Positions 8,115-15,613 of a stretch of DNA of 64,000 nucleotides are shown here, piece by piece. The position numbers were made by a program, and so were the translations under genes. Numbering within the stretch: position 1 is the first letter of the stretch; each line of letters opens with the position of its first letter. Source of the DNA: Ramlibacter sp. (lineage in GTDB: Bacteria; Pseudomonadota; Gammaproteobacteria; Burkholderiales; Burkholderiaceae_C); contig JACDFR010000011.1 of assembly GCA_013815685.1 (NCBI GenBank), positions 1-64,000 of the forward strand, written 5' to 3'. The notes under the pieces are model-generated. The model was not told the origin of the DNA. It saw only the letters and a list, made by a program, of their open reading frames with translations, and ran no database searches.

Positions 8115-8346
8115 TCTTGCGCGTGTCGATGCTCATGTCGTGAAGAAGAGCGAGTATGAGGAGCTGCCGGAACTCACTGAGGAAATGCTCGCGCGTGCCA
8201 AGGTGAATAAGGGCGGTCGACCGGTTTCTTCGAACCCACGCAAGCTACTCTCCCTTAGATTGCCAGCTGACGTCATCGAGCGCTGGAAGGCGACTGGCCC
8301 GGGTTGGCAAACGCGCATGGCTGAGCGACTGTCGAAGGTCCGGTGA
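8071..8346 (+). CDS. brnA: BrnA-type antitoxin
   Basis: 91-aa BrnA-family antitoxin with the expected C-terminal ribbon-helix-helix-like segment KLLSLRLPADVIERWKATGPGWQTRM. ATG 8071 lies within the 3' part of brnT. The frame is intact, so the antitoxin survives while its toxin is frameshifted. The end of the gene reaches into the hairpin of the degenerate attC-like element that follows. Confidence 0.85.
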   Translation: MNANKPASRRSLKSDLARVDAHVVKKSEYEELPELTEEMLARAKVNKGGRPVSSNPRKLLSLRLPADVIERWKATGPGWQTRMAERLSKVR

Positions 8347-8385
8347 AGAACAGCCGATGGCTGCGGCTGATCTTCGACATTAGGC
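8331..8385 (+). repeat. Degenerate attC-like site after BrnTA
   Basis: The right end is GACATTAGGC, one base from the GACGTTAGGC form of the core, followed by CCCTGA as at the complete site 6926-6983. It carries nested inverted repeats: GTCGAAG (8331-8337) / CTTCGAC (8372-8378) and CAGCCG (8351-8356) / CGGCTG (8364-8369). No good left RYYYAAC core is seen, so it is either decayed or a non-standard site. Confidence 0.45.
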
Positions 8386-8478
8386 CCCTGATGCGTGGAT
8401 CAGCGCATATTGTTGTCGCGGCAGAGACAGTCTTGCGCTGTCGACGGGCTAGAGTGCTCCCTCATAGGAGGCACCGCA

Positions 8479-8910
8479 ATGAGCGTAACGAGCAGCAGTC
8501 CACTGGCCCTCGTCGTAGCCATCAACAAAACTGCTGCGTTCAACCGATGGTGCGGCATCGAGGTCGTCAGTGCAGAGCCGGGGAAGGTCGAGATCAGCAT
8601 GCCTTGGCGCGCCGAGGTCTCGCAGTATTCAGGGTTCCTTCACGCCGGTCTGGTCGGTGCTCTCATCGACACTGCGTGTGGGTTCGCCGCTGCTACGGTC
8701 GTGGGCCCTGTGCTTGCATCGCACTATTCCGTCAACTGCCTGCGTCCCGCCGTGGGTGAGCGGTTCTTCGCACGAGCGCGAGTCGTCAAGCCGGGCAAGT
8801 CTCAGGTTTTCACCTCATGCGAACTCTATGCACTTGCCGAGGGAGAAGAGAAGCTCGTTGCAACCGGTGAAACCTTGCTTTTGGTCGTCAAAAGTGAAGC
8901 AGGGGCCTAA
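8479..8910 (+). CDS. PaaI-type hotdog-fold thioesterase
   Basis: 143-aa hotdog thioesterase of the PaaI/YiiD-like group. FNRWCGIEVV near the start and the active-site helix segment SGFLHAGLVGALIDTACGFAA (about residues 50-70) match the family, which hydrolyses acyl- or aryl-CoA thioesters. ATG 8479 is preceded by a strong ribosome-binding site (ATAGGAGG at 8465-8472). The gene is intact and is the sole ORF of its cassette; its stop codon lies inside the RYYYAAC core of the next attC. The upstream 94 nt contain no other gene. Confidence 0.85.
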   Translation: MSVTSSSPLALVVAINKTAAFNRWCGIEVVSAEPGKVEISMPWRAEVSQYSGFLHAGLVGALIDTACGFAAATVVGPVLASHYSVNCLRPAVGERFFARARVVKPGKSQVFTSCELYALAEGEEKLVATGETLLLVVKSEAGA

Positions 8911-8983
8911 CACCTCCATCGAGAGGACGTCTACAAGCAAGCTTCGCCCTCTTGAAGCCGCCTCTCATGTCGAACGCTTAGGC
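8905..8983 (+). repeat. attC recombination site, 79 bp
   Basis: The left core GCCTAAC (8905-8911) and right end GCTTAGGC (8976-8983) are near-perfect complements; the right core has an extra C relative to GTTAGGC. Inner arms pair as GAGAGG / CCTCTC and CTACAAG / CTTGAAG around a short loop (GCAAGCTTCGCC). It directly follows the thioesterase gene. Confidence 0.75.
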
Positions 8984-9016
8984 ATCGCAGGCTACCTCAT
9001 TCGGGAGTCCAACACG

Positions 9017-9579
9017 ATGGGCAAGACTTCGGTTTCCGACACTTGGGAGCGCGGCAGCCCTTACGAACAGTACATCGGTCGATGGAGCCGCCGCGTCTGG
9101 TCCTGAACTTTGTACCAGACTTGCCCGGTGCACTGGCCGAGATCGCGCGCGTCGCGGTGCCACGAGGAACTATCGCAGCCTATGTGTGGGACTACGCGGG
9201 CAAGATGGAATTGATACGTCTTTTCTGGGACGCGGCCGTTGAACTTGATCCCGAAGCAGCCAAGCTTCATGAAGGTGCGCGTTTCCCCCTGTGCAATCCA
9301 ACGCCGCTGCGCGCCGCGTTTGAGAGAGCCGGACTGACGGATGTCGACGTCGAGGCCATTGACGTGAAGGCGGACTTTGGCAGCTTCGAGGATTACTGGG
9401 CTCCGTTCCTGGGTGGCCAAGTACCAGCACCCGCTTATGCAATGTCGCTGTCCGAGACTGACCGCTCACGGCTACAGGAGAAACTCGAATCCAAGCTCAC
9501 GAGCCGCGCAGGTAGCGCAATCTCCCTCACGGCCAGGGCGCGCGGCGTTGGGCGCGCGCAAGACACCCCGAACGCTTAG
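9017..9579 (+). pseudogene. SAM-dependent methyltransferase with large internal deletion
   Basis: The start MGKTSVSDTWERGSPYEQYIGRWSRRV (ATG 9017) is typical of a class I methyltransferase group, and the downstream frame LVLNFVPDLPGALAEIARV ... SFEDYWAPFLGG is the C-terminal half of the same group. They meet at about 9098-9100, in different frames, with the whole SAM-binding core (the LDVGCGTG region, roughly 80-90 residues in relatives) missing. No active enzyme can result. The last codons run into cassette-end sequence. Confidence 0.75.
9562..9575 (+). repeat. 14-bp direct repeat, copy 1 (cassette boundary)
   Basis: GACACCCCGAACGC occurs here and again at 10188-10201, bracketing the DUF421 gene. 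Here it runs into CGAACGCTTAG, the same 11 bases that end the attC at 8905-8983, so it probably marks the right end of another, poorly preserved attC. Confidence 0.5.
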
Positions 9580-9630
9580 TGTTGCGAGGGCGTGGCTAAG
9601 CCGTCGGTAAGATCTTCATTGGAGAACACC

Positions 9631-10133
9631 ATGGGCGACATGTTCTGGAGCATCGACTGGGAGGGCATCTTTACACCGACCAACTCGTTGATGGAGTTGG
9701 TCGTGCGGGGCACAATCATGTACTTCCTCCTCTTCGGGCTGCTGAGGCTTGTGCTGAAACGGCAGGCCGGAGGAATCGGAACGACAGATATTCTCGTTAT
9801 CGTGCTGCTGGCCGAGGTTGCTGGAAACGGATTTGCGGCAGAGTACAAGTCGGTGGTCGAAGGCACTGTTCTTGTCGGCACCATCGTATTCTGGAGCTAC
9901 ACGCTCGAATGGGCTGGGCATCGGTTTGCGGCAGTGGAGCGGATTTTCCGCGCACCGACGCTGCTGCTTATCGAAAACGGAAAAATGATTCGCAAGAACA
10001 TGAACGCCGAACTCGTCACGAAAGAGGAGTTGATGGCCCAGTTGCGCGAAAAGGTATCGAGGACTGCGCCCAGGTAAAGCGAGCGTGCATGGAAGCCGAT
10101 GGAATGATCAGTGTCATCAAGATGAATGCATGA
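9631..10133 (+). pseudogene. DUF421 (YetF-like) membrane protein, one-base deletion near the 3' end
   Basis: From ATG 9631 (GGAG at 9620) a DUF421 protein runs through two or three hydrophobic segments (TIMYFLLFGLLRLVL, TDILVIVLLAEVAG, VEGTVLVGTIVFWSYTLEW) and the cytoplasmic LLLIENGKMIRKNM. The written frame ends at 10077 after MAQLREKVSRTAPR. Restoring one G near 10050-10053 gives the usual ending GIEDCAQVKRACMEADGMISVI, stop at 10133, about 167 aa. The loss affects only the last 30 residues, so a shortened protein (148 aa) could still be made. Function of the family is unknown. Confidence 0.75.
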
Positions 10134-10187
10134 GCTTGTATTCCAGCCGCCTGAAAGGGCGCTGCTATCAACGCCGCGCTGATTGAC

Positions 10188-10201
10188 GACACCCCGAACG
10201 C
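10188..10201 (+). repeat. 14-bp direct repeat, copy 2 (probable right edge of cassette array)
   Basis: Second copy of GACACCCCGAACGC (see 9562-9575). Beyond it the next gene lies on the opposite strand and no further attC-like site is seen, so the cassette array probably ends here. Confidence 0.45.
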
Positions 10202-10229
10202 GCTCGCGCCGCGTCGGCGTGGCAGCGGG

Positions 10230-10844
10230 TCAGCCGCCCAGCGTGCGGTCCTGCTTCCGGTACCAGGCGAGCGCGGCCTCCAGGTGCGCTCGCTCGTAAT
10301 CGGGCCAGTACGCATCGACGACGTAGATGTCCGCATACACGGACTGCACCGGCAAGAATCCGCTGAGGCGGCGGCCCCCGCCCCAACGCACCACCAGATC
10401 CAGGCGCGACACATCGCTCGACCGCAGGCCGCCTTCGCGTAGGCCATCGAGGTCCCACTCCCAACCGTAGTTCACCAGGAAGTTCACCTTCATGCCTTCG
10501 CCCTGCCGGCGCCGGAAGGCACGCAGTTCAGGCGGGAACAGGGCCGAGCTCTCGTCGCCGACCACCAGCAGAGAAGCGCCCCTGCGCGCGATATCGGTCG
10601 CGAACTCCACGCAGGCGGCACGGAATCGCTCGGTCTGCTCGGAGGGTCGCCGGGTGTTGTCCTGCGTGAAGCCATAGACGGAAACCTCGTCCACTCCCAG
10701 CTGCTTGCAGCGCTCGTACAGCGCAAGTCCCGGCGCGACACCGAAGGAGTAGCCCGCTTCCTTCGGCAATTCTCGCTGCTGTGCCCACCGCCGATTGCCA
10801 TCAGGGATGAAGCCGATGTGCCTCGGCAGGCCTTTGGTGCTCAT
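10230..10844 (-). CDS. Short, divergent cis-prenyltransferase (UppS-like)
   Basis: 204-aa member of the undecaprenyl diphosphate synthase family, shorter than the usual 240-260 aa. It retains the diphosphate-binding IPDGNRRWA, YGFTQDNTRRPSEQ (family SENWRRP), VNYGWEWDL (family NYGGRWDI) and the C-terminal DLVVRWGGGRRLSGFLPVQ with YADIYVVDAYWPDY. The Asp, Asn and Arg of the first motif are present, but the His of the family RGHxxG segment is replaced (AGYSFG). The main uppS would be expected beside cdsA and dxr, so this is probably a second enzyme making a different prenyl chain; that is inference. Confidence 0.75.
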   Translation of the reverse strand: MSTKGLPRHIGFIPDGNRRWAQQRELPKEAGYSFGVAPGLALYERCKQLGVDEVSVYGFTQDNTRRPSEQTERFRAACVEFATDIARRGASLLVVGDESSALFPPELRAFRRRQGEGMKVNFLVNYGWEWDLDGLREGGLRSSDVSRLDLVVRWGGGRRLSGFLPVQSVYADIYVVDAYWPDYERAHLEAALAWYRKQDRTLGG

Positions 10845-10898
10845 GAGTTCGGTCGGGCAAACGACGTGCCGGAATAGAGAGGTGGGCGCCTCAAAATT

Positions 10899-11129
10899 TC
10901 ACAGCTTCTGCGACGGCGCATGCGGTTCATGAAGAAGCGTCGCACCTGTTGGCGAGGGCACCAGCTTGAGCAGTCCCAGAGGATACCGGGTTACGAGAGA
11001 CGCCAGGATGTAGACAACGCCGATGGCATAAGAGGCGGCTGCTGCGGGCGGGGGGAAATCCAGCATGCGTGGAAGCAGCAGCAAGAGCAGTGCCAATCCT
11101 TAGTCGAGGATGCCGTGCACTGTGGGACT
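10899..11129 (-). pseudogene. Possible SPW-repeat-type small membrane protein, interrupted
   Basis: On the minus strand a frame reads TVHGILD, then an in-frame TAA (11100-11102), then GLALLLLLLPRMLDFPPP ... YAIGVVYILASLVTRYPLGLLKLVP. The layout HGxLDW - hydrophobic helix - PxxxxF - second helix - PLGLLKLVP resembles SPW-repeat membrane proteins, with TAA where Trp is expected. A start codon is not obvious. The assignment is by pattern only. Confidence 0.35.
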
Positions 11130-11519
11130 GATGGACTTTCATTGAAGACTCCGGAAATGAGCTTGATCGGACGGCCAGCGAAGGTCCGTGTGGGTAGGAC
11201 CGCGTCCCAAAATCTAGTCCGAAATAAGCTTGGAATGACCTCGCTGCTCCTGGCTAATGGGAGTGCTTCTGCGTGAGGCCTCCGACGCCATCCATGCCGT
11301 TGGGCGATGAGCCGCTTGTGCAACTGGCACATTGCAGCCAAAGCGAGCAGTCGGGCGGGGGCCGAAGTCTCTCTTTGTGGCTGGCCGGTTGTGGCGACTG
11401 CCTACAACCAAAGTAGTTGCCCGCCGACGAAGAGGCCAGGCAACCCTGCGACACTGGCATTTGCTCGGGTGAAGCGTTCATCGCGCTGACCTGGGCTGCA
11501 CTCACGCGAAGGCTATCTC
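11130..11519. other. Stretch without recognisable gene
   Basis: About 390 bases between the membrane-protein remnant and the cytochrome gene. Only short frames without family resemblance are present. No clear promoter, terminator or repeat is seen. Confidence 0.5.
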
Positions 11520-13154
11520 ATGCTGGACGTACAGAACAAGCTTGGTCACTGGGCTTCCTGGTTGATCGCCGCCGCCGCCGGAGCGTCCCTCGTGCTTGCC
11601 GGCTGCGACCGTGCCGACGCCGCCAAGCCCGCCGCGGTTCGAGCGGCTTCCGATGGACCGCAGCAAGGGCCCAATCCAAACGTGCACCAGCGCGGCGACG
11701 CCGCGGCAGGGCTTGCCGTCTTCCGGTTCGAGACCTTCGGCAACGAAGGCTTCTGGACCGACGCCGCCCGCCTGCCGCAGGGAATGATCCAGGCCAAGAT
11801 GACCCCGAAGCAGGCGCTGGAGAGCGGGCTGCAACTGGACATCGAAGCCATGGAGCCTGCCTTGCGCCAGCGCGTTGAAGCGGAGGCCAAGACCGACTGG
11901 TCGCCGGAGCAGGCACCCACGCTCAACGACCCTAAAGCGATGGTGGCGATGGTGAACGCCAATGCGGTGGTCGGCCTCGTCGCCAAGGACAGCAACCGCG
12001 ACGGGCGCACCGACATCCTGCGCGGTGACAAGGTCGGCGTCGCCTGCACCATCTGCCACACCATCACCGACAAGTCGGTGTTCGACCTGAAGGGCGGCGG
12101 CTCCATCGGCCGGCGGATCGACGGCCCGGCCGCGCTGACGCTCAACGTCGGCAAGCTGCTGGCCACGGCTGCCAACTCGCGCGCCTTCTACCCCAACCTG
12201 CAGCAGACCTTCATGGGCGTGAGCATCGGGCGCGCGCCGTCCGGGCTGGGACCAAAGTCGACCGAGGCCGAGGTCGACGCCTACCTCAGCAATCCGGCCT
12301 ACTACCCGATCGGCACTTTCGACGAAACGCAGGACGGCAATGGCAACCCGGTCAAGAACACGCCGCTGTTCAGGCAGGACCTGGCCGCGCCGTACGGGAG
12401 CGCGGGGGAGTTCCGGCTGCTGGATGACATCAGCAATGCCTCGTACACCACCAACCTCGATCCCACCACGCTGGTGACGCCCGAGGGCCGGCGGTTCCTG
12501 GAGATGAAAGCGGGCCCGGCGGGGCGGCAGCTCGCCAATGAATACGCGCAGATTCTGCGCGAGACGGGTGTCACCGGCTTCCCCTACGTGCAGGCTGCGA
12601 TGACCGGCAAGGTGGGCGACCCCGCCAGCCCGGTGGGGCGGCGGGTCGACCAGAAGAAGCTGCTCGACATGAATGCCTACCTCGACAGCCTGCCCGCTCC
12701 GGCCGCGCCCAAGGTCGACGAGCGCATGGCCGCCAACGGACGCGAAGCGTTCAGGACCCAGTGCACGCAGTGCCACAACGTCGATCAGAGCAAGATCGTT
12801 CCGCCTGGGCTGGTGGCGCTGAAAACGCTTTGGCCCGGCTACCTGCCGGTGCCGGTCGGCAAGCGCGGCGACTCCAAGCTCAGCTACATCCTCAACTCCC
12901 GCGGCACCTTCGACGACAAGATGATCGTGGTCGATGCCAGCGACCGAGGAGAAAAGCGAGGCAACGCCCTGCCGCTGCTGCTGGACCTGGCCCGCACCAA
13001 CCTGTTCTTGCACGACGCATCGGTTAGCAGCCTGGACAGCTTGCTCGACCCGCGCCGGGGCGAGAAATCTCCCCATCCGTTCTACCTGGCTGATGCAGCG
13101 CAGCGCGCCGACATGGTGGAGTTCCTGCGGGGCCTGCAAGTCGCACCGCGCTGA
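11520..13154 (+). CDS. Secreted cytochrome c with two CxxCH haem sites
   Basis: 544-aa exported protein. The N-terminus has a hydrophobic segment ending LVLAGC, so it may be a lipoprotein. Two covalent haem motifs are present: CTICH around residue 177 and CTQCH around residue 417. The C-terminal part (EAFRTQCTQCHNVDQ ... PHPFYLADAAQRADMVEFL) looks like the c-type domain of alcohol/sorbosone dehydrogenase electron-transfer or di-haem peroxidase-related proteins, but I cannot place the whole protein in a named family. It stands alone between unrelated intergenic stretches. Periplasmic electron transfer is the safe description; the partner enzyme is not visible. Confidence 0.75.
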   Translation: MLDVQNKLGHWASWLIAAAAGASLVLAGCDRADAAKPAAVRAASDGPQQGPNPNVHQRGDAAAGLAVFRFETFGNEGFWTDAARLPQGMIQAKMTPKQALESGLQLDIEAMEPALRQRVEAEAKTDWSPEQAPTLNDPKAMVAMVNANAVVGLVAKDSNRDGRTDILRGDKVGVACTICHTITDKSVFDLKGGGSIGRRIDGPAALTLNVGKLLATAANSRAFYPNLQQTFMGVSIGRAPSGLGPKSTEAEVDAYLSNPAYYPIGTFDETQDGNGNPVKNTPLFRQDLAAPYGSAGEFRLLDDISNASYTTNLDPTTLVTPEGRRFLEMKAGPAGRQLANEYAQILRETGVTGFPYVQAAMTGKVGDPASPVGRRVDQKKLLDMNAYLDSLPAPAAPKVDERMAANGREAFRTQCTQCHNVDQSKIVPPGLVALKTLWPGYLPVPVGKRGDSKLSYILNSRGTFDDKMIVVDASDRGEKRGNALPLLLDLARTNLFLHDASVSSLDSLLDPRRGEKSPHPFYLADAAQRADMVEFLRGLQVAPR

Positions 13155-13311
13155 CACGAAGAGCCCGGCTCGACCCGCCCAAACACGACTGCCATACGCA
13201 GCGGTGCCAACCGGCTGTTGGGCGACAAGCTCACAAACTGTGGTTGGAGGGTGTGCTCACGGATGATCGTGCGCACGCAGGGACACGTTCCCCTGCCTGC
13301 GACCGCGGCCG

Positions 13312-13674
13312 TTACCCGAACGCCCTAACGGAGATCAGTGCGAACCCGATGACCGCAAGGACGGCATGCCCGATCACGAAGGACTTCGGCAGCGGCAGCC
13401 CTTTGTCGTGGTACCCCAGGTTGATCACGGTGCCGCCAATCGCCGCCAGGACCAGCAGCGCGATGCCCGTCCAGACGACCGTGCCCACGTCACCGGCGAG
13501 GGCGGCATACAGCAGCAGCGTGAGTCCGCCGGCGGCCAGCAAGCCGTGCAGCATGGCGAGCCAGGAAGGCGGCCGGTCCATGCCGGTAAAGCGCATGATG
13601 GCCATCACGAGCCCACCACCGGCGGTCAGGCCCAGCAGCACCACGGCAGTCTTGAGGAGGGTTGCGGAATCCAT
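13312..13674 (-). CDS. Small four-helix membrane protein, unknown function
   Basis: 120-aa protein with four predicted membrane segments (LLKTAVVLLGLTAGGGLVMA, LHGLLAAGGLTLLLYAALAG, WTGIALLVLAAIGGTVINL, VIGHAVLAVIGFALISV). The start at 13674 (MDSATLLK) follows AAGGAG at a good distance; a longer frame reaches 13722. The family is not recognised. No neighbour shares its strand closely enough to form an operon. Confidence 0.7.
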   Translation of the reverse strand: MDSATLLKTAVVLLGLTAGGGLVMAIMRFTGMDRPPSWLAMLHGLLAAGGLTLLLYAALAGDVGTVVWTGIALLVLAAIGGTVINLGYHDKGLPLPKSFVIGHAVLAVIGFALISVRAFG

Positions 13675-13913
13675 GAAGTGCTCCTTGGGTGAACGCTTCG
13701 CGGCATGGATGTCACGCGCCAAGGACGCGTTCCGATGACTGGAAGTCCGTACGCATTGTAGATGCGCCCCAGTACCTTTGAGGGTGTCGGGGCGTTTAAT
13801 TTTGGTGGCCTGGTGTGGGCGTTGGCTTGGTGGCGATCAACCTTCCCATTGCATTTGGAGTCAGGTGTTCTTTGCTGAAAACGTGGGCAATATCGTCACG
13901 TTTTCGTCACGTC

Positions 13914-13947
13914 GCAAAAGAAAAAGGCCTGGCCTCGCGGCCAGGTC
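13914..13947 (-). terminator. Rho-independent terminator after the tRNA pair
   Basis: On the minus strand CCTGGCC-GCGA-GGCCAGG is followed by a run of T (TTTTTCTTTT), directly downstream of the tRNA genes transcribed in that direction. Confidence 0.8.
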
Positions 13948-13958
13948 CTTGGATCCAG

Positions 13959-14034
13959 TGGTGGGCCCTGAGTGACTCGAACACTCGACCTACGGATTAA
14001 GAGTCCGCTGCTCTACCAACTGAGCTAAGAGCCC
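13959..14034 (-). tRNA. tRNA-Lys (anticodon CTT)
   Basis: 76 nt including an encoded CCA. The acceptor stem GGGCTCT pairs with AGGGCCC, D arm GCTC/GAGC, anticodon loop CTCTTAA giving CTT, and TTCGAGT in the T loop. It is the downstream member of a two-tRNA unit. Confidence 0.95.
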
Positions 14035-14058
14035 ACTGAAATCGAAAAAAAAGGGCCG

Positions 14059-14134
<76 letters not shown>

Positions 14135-14220
14135 ACAGCAGCGCGTAGTTTAGCAAAACAAGTTACCGGGCCGGGGGACTGCGCGCAATTATCCCAAATG
14201 TGCCCACGGGCAAGTCTTCG

Positions 14221-15579
14221 TCAGGCTGCTTTCAACAGCGGCGCGGCGAACATGGCCTCCATCTCCTTGCGGATTTTGTAGGCATGGGTGGACGTGTCCA
14301 TCGCCACGTCGGACCAGGACAGGCTTTGGCCCTTCTTCACCGGCCGGATCACCTTCACGTCGTGAGCCAGGCCCAGGGGAACACCGCCCAGCTGGACCGA
14401 CTTGTCCGCGGGCAGGAGCTTGCCCCATACCGTGTAGCCGCCTTCGCCGTCGAGCAGGTCGCCGGGCGCCAGGTCGCGTTTGGCGGTGGCCACCACATCG
14501 GCGTTCCAGCAGGTTGCCACCCCGGTGGCTTCGCCGCGCAACGCGACGCTCGCCACCGACATGCCGACCTCCAGCCCGATGAGGTGCCAGCGCTTGTAGA
14601 GCGTGAAGTAGCGCCCGCTCGGGTCGGTGTGGGCGTTGTATTCCTCGAAGCAGTTCTTGATGTATTCGGTTTCCGCCTCGACCGTGACCCACACGCCCAT
14701 GCGGATGTCGTAGGGGATCTGGCGGCCATTCGTCTCCAGCGAAGAGATCACTTCGACCATGCCCTTGCGCTCCAGCACGCCGCCCTCGGCGATGGGGCGC
14801 GTCACGAAGGGGATGTCTTCCACGCTGGCCGGCGGGTACTGCAGGCCGTTGCCCGGCACACCCAGGCCCGTGGCGTTGGCCACCGCGGTGCTTTCGATGG
14901 AAGGCTTGGAGCCGTCCAGGAAACTGTTGAACATCTTCGGGTTGAGGCCGCCGCGCACCGCCTGCTCGGGCGTCAGGCCGTAGTAGCCCCACACCGTCTC
15001 GGGAGTCGATTCGCTGAAGTGCGGCAGCCACTTGTGGCCGCGGCCGGCAGCGACGACCGGGAATCCGCAGGTGCGGGCCCAGTCCACCAGGTCGCAGATC
15101 AGCGCCGGCTGGTCGCCGAAGGCCAGCGAATAGACCACCCCGGCTTCCGCCGCGCGGCGCGCGAGCAGGGGACCGCAGAACGCGTCGGCTTCCACCGTGA
15201 CGTTGACCACATGCTTGCCGTGGGCGAAGGCCTCCAGGCAGTGGTCGACCGCGGCGATGGGGTGTCCCGTGCATTCGACGATGATGTCGATGGCCGGATG
15301 GCGCACCAGGGCCTGCCAGTCCTGCCCGATGTGGGTGGTACCGGACTTGAGCGCCTGATCCAGCGAAGGGGCCTGCGACTGTTCCGGCTTCCACCCCACG
15401 CGGGCGAGATTCGCGCGGGCGCCATCGGGCGACAGGTCGGCGATGCCGGCCAGATGAACGCCCGGCGTGCGCGGTATCTGCGCCAGGTACATCGAGCCGA
15501 ACTTGCCCGCGCCGATCAGGCCGACGCGTATCGGCTTGCCCTGCGCAGCCAGTTGCTGGAGTTTGGCGTGAAGGCTCAT
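14221..15579 (-). CDS. NAD(P)-dependent homoserine-dehydrogenase-like oxidoreductase with C-terminal SAF domain
   Basis: 452-aa protein of the COG4091 type. An N-terminal Rossmann fold (IRVGLIGAGKFGSMYL, about residues 17-32) is followed by a catalytic domain (DIIVECTG, HVVNVTVEADAFCG, HKWLPHFSES) and a SAF-like C-terminus (AKRDLAPGDLLDGEGGYTVWG ... KGQSLSWSDV). Members of this group act in sugar-acid or branched polyol catabolism, but the substrate here is unknown. It is the last gene of a GntR - PhyH - oxidoreductase operon (34 nt after the PhyH gene), so it probably works on the product of the dioxygenase. Confidence 0.8.
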   Translation of the reverse strand: MSLHAKLQQLAAQGKPIRVGLIGAGKFGSMYLAQIPRTPGVHLAGIADLSPDGARANLARVGWKPEQSQAPSLDQALKSGTTHIGQDWQALVRHPAIDIIVECTGHPIAAVDHCLEAFAHGKHVVNVTVEADAFCGPLLARRAAEAGVVYSLAFGDQPALICDLVDWARTCGFPVVAAGRGHKWLPHFSESTPETVWGYYGLTPEQAVRGGLNPKMFNSFLDGSKPSIESTAVANATGLGVPGNGLQYPPASVEDIPFVTRPIAEGGVLERKGMVEVISSLETNGRQIPYDIRMGVWVTVEAETEYIKNCFEEYNAHTDPSGRYFTLYKRWHLIGLEVGMSVASVALRGEATGVATCWNADVVATAKRDLAPGDLLDGEGGYTVWGKLLPADKSVQLGGVPLGLAHDVKVIRPVKKGQSLSWSDVAMDTSTHAYKIRKEMEAMFAAPLLKAA

Positions 15580-15613
15580 GGCCGAACCCCCGCGCTTGTG
15601 ACTTCGGCGGCGC

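Noticed and set aside
10845-11519. Riboswitch or small RNA in the gap before the cytochrome gene
   Set aside because: No conserved riboswitch core or terminator-like hairpin could be recognised; only a probable membrane-protein remnant is supported.
13763-13802. CGCCCC ... GGGGCG followed by TTTAATTTT as a plus-strand terminator
   Set aside because: The loop is 18 nt long and there is no plus-strand gene upstream for it to end; kept out for lack of support.
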